Positions 1 to 6,278 of a DNA stretch of 6,822 nt are shown piece by piece (within the stretch, counting starts at the first letter, position 1; the number at the start of each line of letters is the position of its first letter). The stretch covers positions 1 to 6,822 of the forward strand of contig SLLP01000046.1 of the NCBI GenBank assembly GCA_007133995.1, read 5' to 3'. This stretch comes from Balneolales bacterium (GTDB lineage Bacteria; Bacteroidota; Rhodothermia; Balneolales; Natronogracilivirgulaceae). The notes under the pieces are model-generated. The model was not told the origin of the DNA and did no database searches. It worked only from the letters and a program-made list of their open reading frames with translations. The translations under genes and the position numbers were made by a program.

Positions 1-180
1 CTCACCGTCAGAATCATTCACGGAAAAGGAACCGGAACGCTGCGCAGGATCGTACACAGTGTACTCGAGTCTATTCCCTGGGTGAATAACTTTCACCTGG
101 GTGGTCATGGTTCCGGCACATGGGGCGTTACCATCGCCTATCTGGATCCGCCTGGTGAAAAAGGCAGACGGCCATCCTGA
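1..180 (+). CDS. Smr-domain protein, C-terminal part (5' end outside window)
   Basis: The first frame is open from the left edge to a TGA at 178-180 and gives 59 residues. It contains the two signatures of the Smr (small MutS-related) domain: HGKGTG at visible residues 7-12, followed by LRR, and GTWGVT at 39-44 followed by the terminal strand IAYLD. In known families this domain is a DNA or RNA nuclease/binding module, found at the C-terminus of MutS2 (recombination suppression, ribosome rescue) or as a stand-alone protein. The last ten residues after the domain are basic and Pro/Gly-rich, which looks like a simple tail. The missing N-terminal part prevents deciding between MutS2 and a free-standing Smr protein. 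The family call is firm; the exact gene is not. Confidence 0.85.
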   Translation, partial: LTVRIIHGKGTGTLRRIVHSVLESIPWVNNFHLGGHGSGTWGVTIAYLDPPGEKGRRPS

Positions 181-292
181 TTCAAACAGTAAGGAACCAA
201 CCTGTACCGGCACAACCTTGATCTGTTTCATCCATGCATAGGCAGCCTTTCTGCCAAAGAATTTCTATCTGTTTTAATAAGGAAAAAGCCTT

Positions 293-364
293 GTTGTAAT
301 TATTGGATATTTACCCTTAAATCGCATATTATTAAAATATTACACCCCCTAAAGCGTTGTAATT
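293..364 (+). promoter_or_regulatory. AT-rich promoter region with two GTTGTAATT direct repeats
   Basis: The 215-base spacer 181-395 has no gene. Its second half is very AT-rich and holds two identical 9-mers, GTTGTAATT at 293-301 and 356-364, starting 63 bases apart, close to six helical turns. Between them lies a possible -10 box TATTAT (327-332); the nearest upstream -35-like word is TTGGAT (303-308), 18 bases away. An alternative pair is TTGTAA (294-299) and TTAAAT (317-322) with a 17-base gap. The repeats flank the candidate promoter and could be operator half-sites, perhaps for the AP2 protein encoded just downstream. The repeats are seen directly; promoter and operator roles are inference. 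Confidence 0.3.
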
Positions 365-383
365 TTATAGACTTTCCTTATTC

Positions 384-389
384 GAGGAG
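384..389 (+). promoter_or_regulatory. Ribosome binding site of the AP2 gene
   Basis: GAGGAG lies six bases before the ATG at 396 and is the clearest Shine-Dalgarno sequence in the window. It fixes the start of the AP2 gene. The starts at 1106, 3117, 5375/5354 and 6619 have no comparable site. Confidence 0.7.
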
Positions 390-395
390 CACAGC

Positions 396-914
396 ATGAT
401 AAATGAGATGAAAAATATCAGCAGAATCGATCAGCCTTCAAAAAATACCTTCGGCTGGTTTGTTCGCATTCGCCGGGACGGGAAGAAAATAAGCCGCTTT
501 TTCAGTGACGGAAGATATGGGGGGAAAAATAAAGCACTGACTTCGGCACAAGAGTTCAGAAACAAAAATCTGACCGAGTGGCAGAAATTCGCAAGGAATC
601 CAGATCGTGCCATGCATCTTGGCAAACAGAGCAATATTGGCTATCCCGGCATCAGTTACTGTGTGAAAAGCAAAAACAGAAAAGGAGAAGTATATCAGGA
701 GCATGTTTTCCAGGTTTCCTATTCACCTAAGAAGGGCGTTCACAAGAACAAATCATTTTATATTCCGAAAGCCCGAACCAAAAGCGAGTTCAAGAAAAAT
801 TATGAATCACGACTTCGGAAAGCGATTGATTTCCGTGACGAACAGATGATGAAGATATACGGGGTACGGTATGTAAACTATAAGAAACGGCAAAAAAACA
901 GCAACAAGGAGTAA
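396..914 (+). CDS. Tandem AP2-like DNA-binding domain protein
   Basis: A complete 172-residue, strongly basic protein with a good ribosome site. Residues 7-57 read as an AP2-type unit: an opening ISRID strand, a GWFVRIRRDG strand-turn, FFSD, YGGKNKAL, then a helix ending in EFRNK. A diverged second unit spans about 82-155: GYPGISYCV, a strand around 104-110 (VFQVSYS), a third strand near 119-123, and a long helix 127-152 ending in IDFRDEQ. The FSD...YGGK.KAL pattern is characteristic of bacterial AP2 proteins, in which a three-stranded sheet packed on one helix binds DNA. No HNH, GIY-YIG or integrase motif is present, so it is not a typical AP2-containing homing endonuclease. It has no signal peptide or membrane segment and presumably acts on DNA in the cytoplasm; its target is unknown. 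Composition is AT-rich compared with the next gene, which may point to horizontal acquisition. Domain call fairly sure, role unknown. Confidence 0.8.
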   Translation: MINEMKNISRIDQPSKNTFGWFVRIRRDGKKISRFFSDGRYGGKNKALTSAQEFRNKNLTEWQKFARNPDRAMHLGKQSNIGYPGISYCVKSKNRKGEVYQEHVFQVSYSPKKGVHKNKSFYIPKARTKSEFKKNYESRLRKAIDFRDEQMMKIYGVRYVNYKKRQKNSNKE

Positions 915-973
915 GACCCCCATCCGCTTCCCTGAAAAATTTTATGAAGGCCGTTAGTCTCATCCACTCGTGC

Positions 974-1000
974 ATTGTAAGGTGTATTTTTTCTATATTG
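974..1000 (+). promoter_or_regulatory. Possible Bacteroidota-type promoter before the GGT-family gene
   Basis: The 191-base gap 915-1105 holds ATTG at 974-977 and, 16 bases later, TATATTG at 994-1000, loosely like the TTTG / TAnnTTTG promoter of Bacteroidota. It lies about 105 bases before the ATG at 1106. The match is imperfect and the spacer slightly short. No terminator or other gene is visible in this gap. Confidence 0.2.
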
Positions 1001-1105
1001 CTTAGTTGACGCAGGGTCCGTTGCATTTCGGAATGCTGGTTTCAGCCGAATCTTCACCACAGACCCGTGAATCCGTTTTATTGCAATCCCTCGAGCTATT
1101 GAAAT

Positions 1106-2986
1106 ATGATTCGTACAATTACAAAAGCATCTGTTTTACCGTTTTTGGCGATCATCCTGTTTGTCAATGGATGCGGCACTCCCGAAACTGCCCTGGTTAC
1201 TCCGGAGCCTCAGTTCACCAGACCTGACGTTCCAACTTTCTACAGGGAGGAGTCCGGCAGAAACGGGATGGTGGTGTCGGCACATCCTCATGGCAGTCAG
1301 GCCGGTAAAGAGATGCTGGAGATGGGCGGGAATGCGATTGATGCTGCCGTGGCCACCGCCTTTGCCATAGCTGTGCTTGAGCCTAATATGTCCGGACTCG
1401 GCGGCAGTGGGGCAATGACCCTATGGAACCGGGAGCTCGCCAGGGCGGACTATCTTGATTTCTATGCTGCTGCCGGTGATAATCCGGATTATGAGCTGGA
1501 TACCGATCCTGATTCACTGATAACCCGGGAACGTGGTGTTGCGGTACCCGGTATGGTGGCCGGACTGCTGGAAGCTCTGGATCGTTACGGTACACTGAGC
1601 CGGCAGACGGTGCTGGAACCGGCCATACGGCTTGCAGAAGAGGGATTTGTTGTACACCATCTGCTGGCTGATGTTATTGCAGGCTACTCTGCACGGTTAC
1701 TGTATGATGATGAGTCGGCTGCGCTTTTCTATCCGGGTGGGGTGCCTCTGCGCGCTGGGCAGCGCCTGGTGCAGCCTCAGCTCGCCGGTGTACTGCGAAG
1801 CATATCGGCTCAGGGTCCGGATGGGTTCTATTCCGGTGAAATTGCCCGACGCACGGTGGACAAGCTTGCCGGAGGTGACAGCCGCCTCACTCTGAGTGAC
1901 TTCGAGAACTACACCCCCCGATGGCGCGGAGCTCTTTGTCAGGACTGGAACGGACATCGCGTCCTGAGCGCACCGCCAAGCCTTGCGGGTCACGAAGTGA
2001 TTCTCGGACTCAAGCTCATTGAACGTAGCAATATTGCCACTTCTGGACATCCGGTATCCAGCGGCGAAGCGCTGAGTGTGCTTGTTGATGCTATCCGCAT
2101 CGCTCGTGCTGATCGCGGTGAATGGCAGGGCGATCCCTCCTTTGTCGATTTGCCGGTTGCCGGTATGATAAGTGACGAATACGCCTCACTTCGCACTTCG
2201 GCCATGGGCGGAGTGGTTCCGGACACCATGCACGCTGGCGATCCGTGGCATGCCACCCCACGCTATACCGCCTCTCCCGGATGCATCGGCGATGGTTTTT
2301 TCTTACTGCCGCTCAACATCGTGCCACGCGACTATGATGAGTTGAGATCACACATCCCCCCTGCTCCCGACACGGTAAAAAAAGATAAAGATGAGCCGAT
2401 CGGATACGACGAACCCAATGACATCAATAATGAAGAACAGCATACCACACATATTTCGGTGGTGGACAAGCATGGCAATGCGGTGTCCATGACCAATACA
2501 CTGGGACTCTATTTTGGTTCTGCCGTTTTCTCTGACGGGGTTTTCTACAACTCGGCCAACCATAATTTCGGTGGAAGCTACGGGAGCATTCGCGGACCCG
2601 GCCGTACTGCCCATTCCAGCACGGCCCCGACTATCGTTTTGAGCGATGACCAGGTCGAGCTTGTTGTAGGATCACCCGGATCCGGGCGCATCCCACCGGC
2701 GATCATCAGCATGACTGTCCACACTCTGATTTATGACATGCATCCTGCCGATGCCATCCGCATGCCCCGGGTCTATCCCATGGTAAATGAACCTGTCGTG
2801 CAATTAGAGCGTGGATTTGCATCGGAGGCACTTGAGATCCTTTACCAACGCGGCTATATGATCTCCACCTCCAATTTTCCGATGAATATGCTTTTCGGGG
2901 GCGTTCAGATGATTCGGGTACTGGAGGATGGTGCCATGATTGGTGTATCGGATCCGCGTCGTGACGGCGGAGCTGCAGGGTTGTAG
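1106..2986 (+). CDS. Lipoprotein of the gamma-glutamyltransferase (Ntn-hydrolase) family
   Basis: 626 residues. The start gives a lipoprotein signal: basic MIRTITK, a hydrophobic stretch 9-20, and lipobox V-N-G-C with Cys23 as lipidated residue, so the protein is anchored to the envelope. There is no clear ribosome site. The GGT fold is easy to follow: GGNAIDAAVATAFAIAV (74-90), GLGGSGAMTL (97-106), VAVPGMVAGL (145-154). The autocleavage site is HTTH, with Thr447 as new N-terminal nucleophile of the small subunit, followed by ISVVDKHGNAV. SS at 504-505 and GSPGSGR (522-528) match the conserved Ser pair and glycine loop. GGTs normally hydrolyse or transfer the gamma-glutamyl group of glutathione and related amides. 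Here the usual substrate-binding residues look replaced: Tyr120 where D-x-R-E has Arg, and TLGLYFG and NSANHNF in place of the Asn and Gln/Asp positions. A charged stretch around 371-446 before the cleavage site makes the protein longer than the roughly 580 residues of E. coli GGT, and the lid loop appears absent. Family certain; true substrate uncertain. Confidence 0.93.
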   Translation: MIRTITKASVLPFLAIILFVNGCGTPETALVTPEPQFTRPDVPTFYREESGRNGMVVSAHPHGSQAGKEMLEMGGNAIDAAVATAFAIAVLEPNMSGLGGSGAMTLWNRELARADYLDFYAAAGDNPDYELDTDPDSLITRERGVAVPGMVAGLLEALDRYGTLSRQTVLEPAIRLAEEGFVVHHLLADVIAGYSARLLYDDESAALFYPGGVPLRAGQRLVQPQLAGVLRSISAQGPDGFYSGEIARRTVDKLAGGDSRLTLSDFENYTPRWRGALCQDWNGHRVLSAPPSLAGHEVILGLKLIERSNIATSGHPVSSGEALSVLVDAIRIARADRGEWQGDPSFVDLPVAGMISDEYASLRTSAMGGVVPDTMHAGDPWHATPRYTASPGCIGDGFFLLPLNIVPRDYDELRSHIPPAPDTVKKDKDEPIGYDEPNDINNEEQHTTHISVVDKHGNAVSMTNTLGLYFGSAVFSDGVFYNSANHNFGGSYGSIRGPGRTAHSSTAPTIVLSDDQVELVVGSPGSGRIPPAIISMTVHTLIYDMHPADAIRMPRVYPMVNEPVVQLERGFASEALEILYQRGYMISTSNFPMNMLFGGVQMIRVLEDGAMIGVSDPRRDGGAAGL

Positions 2987-2999
2987 TCTGCAACCTTAT

Positions 3000-3029
3000 C
3001 CTGACAGTAAAAAATGACAGTCCTGACAA
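3000..3029. repeat. Short direct repeats TGACAGT / CCTGACA
   Basis: Just after the GGT-family gene, TGACAGT occurs at 3002-3008 and 3015-3021, and CCTGACA at 3000-3006 and 3022-3028. The rest of the 130-base gap 2987-3116 shows no gene. No function can be assigned; a binding site for the next gene or chance are both possible. Confidence 0.3.
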
Positions 3030-3116
3030 CAATCCCGGAATTACCATTCACCTGTCTGGCGTTAACAATATCAAACTTTTTAATTCCACGGACATTACGA
3101 TAAACAAAGCTGACCG

Positions 3117-3359
3117 ATGAAGCGTATTATCATCGATATCGACATAAAGAATATCATTGAGATCGTAAAAAAGCGAAAGGGCCGTGTTTCGGCCTTTTTG
3201 GCCAAATACCTCGTCAAGGAAGAAACCATCCGGGAAGAGGTGGAGCGCAGAGTAGTCAATGAAGTCCACAAAAATATTGAACAAACGCTAAAAATACGTC
3301 TTCACCAGGAGGGCATTAAAGCCAAACTGGATATCCGCCAGGTCGATCGCAATAAGTGA
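3117..3359 (+). CDS. Small charged hypothetical protein (80 aa)
   Basis: I do not recognise this 80-residue protein. It begins with alternating Ile/Asp (MKRIIIDIDIKNIIEIV), then a basic KKRKGR stretch at 18-23, then a highly charged, probably helical segment 33-66 rich in Glu, Lys and Arg, and ends in a short strand-like KLDIRQV. There is no signal peptide or membrane segment. Codon choice (many ATC and GTC) looks coding. No ribosome site is seen before the ATG. It lies 130 bases after the GGT-family gene on the same strand and ends nine bases before the stop of the convergent peptidase gene. A strong terminator-like hairpin lies inside its frame at 3175-3199, so it could be poorly expressed, driven by its own promoter, or not a gene at all. 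Confidence 0.5.
   Translation: MKRIIIDIDIKNIIEIVKKRKGRVSAFLAKYLVKEETIREEVERRVVNEVHKNIEQTLKIRLHQEGIKAKLDIRQVDRNK
3175..3199 (+). terminator. Intrinsic-terminator-like hairpin inside the 80-residue ORF
   Basis: GGCCG (3180-3184) pairs with CGGCC (3190-3194) across a five-base loop TGTTT. The stem extends outward through G-U and three A-T pairs to 3175/3199, and its 3' side runs into TTTTT at 3195-3199. An A-run (3166-3172) precedes it. This is a textbook plus-strand rho-independent terminator shape and could end transcripts of the GGT-family gene about 210 bases after its stop. It encodes residues about 20-28 of the small ORF, so it may instead be a chance product of the coding sequence. Confidence 0.5.
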
Positions 3360-3377
3360 AATCCCGGCTTATTTCAG
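3351..3377. terminator. Weak inverted repeats across the convergent stop codons
   Basis: Two alternative AT-rich stems overlap the facing stop codons: AATAAG (3351-3356) with CTTATT (3368-3373), and TGAAAT (3357-3362) with ATTTCA (3371-3376). They are mutually exclusive and short. The position between convergent genes fits a bidirectional terminator, but GC content is low and no proper T-tract follows. Confidence 0.25.
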
Positions 3378-5375
3378 ATTCTCGTTAAACCAGTCAATGA
3401 CGCGCTCCATGAAGTCAATACGGTGCGCACGTTCTGTGAGTCCATGCGGCTGGCGTGGATACATGACCAGCCCGGTCGGGACATCATTGAGATTCAGAAA
3501 CTGATAAAGCTGCAACGATTGTTCGGGGTGCACACGGTCATCGGCCAGTCCATGCGCCACAAGGATGGGCGTACGTGCATTCTGAATATGAGCCACAGGC
3601 GACCGGTCCCAGGTCAAACCTTCGTTTTCGAACCACCAGAGATCCCAGTGCGTGATGGACATTTCATGCGGGATGTCGGTGGTACCCATGAAAGAGATCC
3701 AGTTTGAAAGCCCTGCAAAAGTGATGGCAGCAGCAAAGCGTTCCGAGTATCGCGTACCTGCCAAGGCAGAAAAGTATCCGCCATAGGAAGTTCCGGAGAT
3801 GCCGACTTTCCGGGGATCCACCAGTCCCTGATAGGCCAGGTGATCAATGCCGCGGATGACATCCTCGAACTCCTTGCCACCGAGATCGCGATGGTTTGCC
3901 ATGGTAAACCGGGAACCGCGTCCGCCGCTCCCACGGTAATTGGGCTTGAGCACCACATATCCCTCGGCAGCGAGAACCTGCGCCGGATAGAGTGGTCGTG
4001 TATTCCATCCGTCGATGCTGATACCCTCGGGGCCACCGTGAGGAAGTATGGCCAATGGATAGACGTTCCCCTGCTCGTACCCGACGGGATAAGTAAGTAC
4101 GCCTTCGATGAGCAGACCGTCGGGCCCCAGCCATTCAATCGTAGTCTGCCGGCCCATTTTACGCTCTTCCAGAAAGCTGTTGTGATGGGTTAGCCGCGAA
4201 AACCTCGAATCAGAGAGCGTACCCACATAAACTTCAGCGGGATGGTCCCTGCGGTTGACTGCAGCAGCGAAAGTATTCTGATTCTCCTGGAAGCTAGCCG
4301 ACCTGAAAATTTCGAGCTCACCGCCCATCAATCGCCGCGCTTCACCGCCGGATGCCGGGATCTCTCGCAGCGCCGTGCGAGTGCCCTCCACAGCGACAAA
4401 TCGCAATGTGCTGTTGTCCTTCCATTCCAGCCATTCAACCGTGCCTTCATAACCGACGGGAGTAATATCTGTGGATACATAATCACCAACTTCGGTTATA
4501 TAGATTCGCTGCGGAAGCGGGTCATTGATTGCCTTGGCCGCCAGAAATCCAAAACGATTGCCGTCGGGCGACCATGTCATTTTCCCGACCTTGCCCTGGC
4601 TTTCTGCCAGCAGATCGGTGTCACCGTCACCTGCCGATACAACCAGGATTTCGCTGAACATCATTTCATCATCCAGACCGGTGCCGTAGGTCATCCTGAC
4701 TGCCAGACGGTGATTGTCAGGCGACCATTCAAAATCCCAGACACTCATATCCTCCCGGGTGATTGATCGGGCTTCGCCATTATCCTGCACCCAGAGCCGC
4801 ACATGGCGCTCGTTCTCACCGTACACCTCCATGTCAAACCCCTGTTCACGGCGGCGCTGCACCTCATCGGGATAGGGACTGCGCATGGTATAAGCCAGCA
4901 GAGACGGATCCGAGGCGAAGGCATAGGCCATGACACCCTCCGGGGCCGATGTGTGCTGCTGGAGGTCGCCCCCTGCCACATCCATCGAATAAACCTGGGG
5001 ACGGTCATGATGTTCGCTTCTAACCGTTCTGAATGCAATCCGGTTGGTGCCAGGCACCCACGACAACAAAGAGGCGCTGCCAGGCCTGGTGACTATATGG
5101 GAGATGTCACCGGTCGCAAGATCAAGTACCCGGACTTCGGAATAATCGCCTCCAATCTCATCTTCTGACTGGCGTGGAACACGAAGCGTGTAAGCTACGT
5201 AATTCCCTTGGGGTTGCATGACAACATCTCCCACATGTTTGATATTCACAACATCTTCCGGTGAGAGCTGTGCATAAACACCAACAGGCTTGGCAGTGAG
5301 AAGTAACAGAAAAATAATGGCAGTGAGAACCGATTTGGAAATATTTTTTTTCATATCAATAGCAGGAATATTCAT
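3369..5375 (-). CDS. Secreted S9-family (prolyl oligopeptidase/acylaminoacyl peptidase-like) serine peptidase
   Basis: 668 residues from the first ATG. A second ATG at 5354 (Met8, followed by KKNISKS) gives a better signal-peptide n-region; neither has a ribosome site. The hydrophobic core is about 15-28, with likely cleavage after VYA at 35, so the enzyme works in the periplasm or outside the cell. Residues about 36-400 form a beta-propeller of TolB/WD-like blades, with W-S-P-D repeats at 217-220 and 268-271. The alpha/beta-hydrolase domain follows from about 410: HGGPEG oxyanion segment (446-451), NYRGSGG (479-485), nucleophile Ser530 in GTSYGG, Asp612 in HGLADDRV and His644 in RQPHG. All three catalytic residues are present. 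Length and architecture fit S9C-type acylaminoacyl/oligopeptidases, which cleave short peptides entering the propeller. It lies 195 bases downstream of msrA on the same strand, probably as its own transcription unit. Exact peptide specificity cannot be read from the sequence. Confidence 0.95.
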   Translation of the reverse strand: MNIPAIDMKKNISKSVLTAIIFLLLLTAKPVGVYAQLSPEDVVNIKHVGDVVMQPQGNYVAYTLRVPRQSEDEIGGDYSEVRVLDLATGDISHIVTRPGSASLLSWVPGTNRIAFRTVRSEHHDRPQVYSMDVAGGDLQQHTSAPEGVMAYAFASDPSLLAYTMRSPYPDEVQRRREQGFDMEVYGENERHVRLWVQDNGEARSITREDMSVWDFEWSPDNHRLAVRMTYGTGLDDEMMFSEILVVSAGDGDTDLLAESQGKVGKMTWSPDGNRFGFLAAKAINDPLPQRIYITEVGDYVSTDITPVGYEGTVEWLEWKDNSTLRFVAVEGTRTALREIPASGGEARRLMGGELEIFRSASFQENQNTFAAAVNRRDHPAEVYVGTLSDSRFSRLTHHNSFLEERKMGRQTTIEWLGPDGLLIEGVLTYPVGYEQGNVYPLAILPHGGPEGISIDGWNTRPLYPAQVLAAEGYVVLKPNYRGSGGRGSRFTMANHRDLGGKEFEDVIRGIDHLAYQGLVDPRKVGISGTSYGGYFSALAGTRYSERFAAAITFAGLSNWISFMGTTDIPHEMSITHWDLWWFENEGLTWDRSPVAHIQNARTPILVAHGLADDRVHPEQSLQLYQFLNLNDVPTGLVMYPRQPHGLTERAHRIDFMERVIDWFNENLK

Positions 5376-5427
5376 GGTCGGAATATTTTCATGGCTGATA
5401 CCGGCACAAACGCGCCGCTTTCATCCA

Positions 5428-5435
5428 CGAATATA
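5428..5435 (-). promoter_or_regulatory. Possible -7 element of the S9 peptidase promoter
   Basis: On the minus strand TATATTCG lies about 50 bases before the first ATG of the peptidase gene and resembles the TAnnTTTG element of Bacteroidota promoters. No good TTTG is seen at the usual upstream distance. The rest of the 195-base gap 5376-5570 shows small inverted repeats (GAGTCcGACTC; ACGG...CCGT) but no gene, tRNA or convincing terminator. Confidence 0.2.
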
Positions 5436-5570
5436 AGAAGAAATGACATCAGGAACCGACGGTACTAAGCGCCATGGGGGAGACGAGTCCGACTCCTCAA
5501 TCTGCTGCGGCACAGTACACATTTGCAAAGCCGGGTCACGGTACTTGCCGTAAAACGCGGCGAATTTTGT

Positions 5571-6278
5571 TCAGGGCCTGTACTCTTCTCTGAGATTCTC
5601 CTCGAAAAGGCTCTTGAATTTGTCAAGTTTCGGCCGGATCACAATCTGGCAGTAGCCCTGATCCGGATTTCGCTCGAAATAGTTTTGATGATACTCTTCC
5701 GCCTCATAGAAAGCGTCGAGAGGCGTGATCTCGGTCACTATGGGATCATCAAACATGCCGGATTTATCCAGCTTCTTCTTAAAATACTCCGCTCTCTCCC
5801 GCTGATAGTCATCGTGATAGAAAATCACAGACCGGTACTGCGGCCCGACATCAGCGCCCTGCCGGTTGAGGGTTGTGGGATTGTGCGTCCGCCAGTATAT
5901 CTCAAGCAGGGCATCAATCGTGATGATATCGGGATCGTAGGTGATCTGAACCACTTCGGCATGGTTAGACTCACCGGTGCTTACGATCCGGTAGGATGCT
6001 TCGTCTTTTCGACCGCCGGAGTACCCGGAAACAGCAGATCTGACACCCTCGACCCGTTTGAAAACTGCTTCAACGCACCAGAAACAACCGGCGCCCAGTG
6101 TGATTTTTTTCTCGTTCGGCATTTCAGTGTTTTTGTGATAATTGAATTGCTTGTTGTTCATGGACTCTGAATCCGAATGAACGCTCCTTGCTTCCGCCAG
6201 ACCAAGGCCTTGCATCAATAAAAAAAGCAGAAAAAGAACCGGTCTCGTCAGCGCGATACCTGATGCCTGTGACTCCAT
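5571..6278 (-). CDS. msrA: Exported peptide methionine sulfoxide reductase A
   Basis: 235 residues. It reduces the S-form of methionine sulfoxide in proteins back to methionine. The MsrA core starts near residue 58: GAGCFWC with catalytic Cys65, GYSGG (85-89, usually GYAGG or similar), SNHAEVVQITYDP (104-116), GPQYRS (145-150), EEYHQNY (194-200) and a late Cys210 in GYC, which aligns with the recycling Cys198 of E. coli MsrA; a counterpart of E. coli Cys206 is not visible. The first 31 residues form a signal peptide: a hydrophobic run 13-27, then AEA before the likely cleavage site. The enzyme should therefore repair exported or periplasmic proteins; most MsrA proteins are cytoplasmic. The start is supported by the signal peptide, by a GAGG at 6283-6286 and by a one-base TAATG overlap with the preceding gene, indicating translational coupling. 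No MsrB domain or gene is in the window, and the source of reducing power is not visible. Confidence 0.95.
   Translation of the reverse strand: MESQASGIALTRPVLFLLFLLMQGLGLAEARSVHSDSESMNNKQFNYHKNTEMPNEKKITLGAGCFWCVEAVFKRVEGVRSAVSGYSGGRKDEASYRIVSTGESNHAEVVQITYDPDIITIDALLEIYWRTHNPTTLNRQGADVGPQYRSVIFYHDDYQRERAEYFKKKLDKSGMFDDPIVTEITPLDAFYEAEEYHQNYFERNPDQGYCQIVIRPKLDKFKSLFEENLREEYRP

Noticed and set aside
241..255. Hairpin GGCAG-CCTTT-CTGCC after the Smr gene
   Set aside because: Only five base pairs and no T-tract follows, so I do not call it a terminator.
396..914. AP2 homing endonuclease or integrase
   Set aside because: No HNH, GIY-YIG or tyrosine-recombinase residues, and no flanking att sites, intron ends or disrupted gene are visible.
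1006..1227. 73-codon plus-strand frame overlapping the start of the GGT-family gene
   Set aside because: It overlaps the lipoprotein signal in another frame, has no ribosome site and shows no protein-like pattern.
2979..2995. Hairpin GGTTG...CAACC across the GGT-family stop codon
   Set aside because: Short stem without a following T-run; the hairpin at 3175-3199 is a much better terminator.
4242..4766. 174-codon plus-strand frame opposite the S9 peptidase
   Set aside because: The minus-strand propeller sequence is unmistakable, and the plus-strand product has no recognisable features.
5461..5520. Possible tRNA or structured RNA because of GAGTCcGACTC
   Set aside because: No acceptor, D-arm, anticodon or T-loop arrangement could be folded; the palindrome is isolated.
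5421..5522. 33-codon minus-strand ORF between msrA and the S9 peptidase gene
   Set aside because: No ribosome site, no recognisable pattern; expected by chance.
5523..6170. 215-codon open frame on the plus strand
   Set aside because: It lies wholly opposite msrA, whose protein has clear catalytic motifs; the plus-strand translation shows no domain and is a reading-frame shadow.
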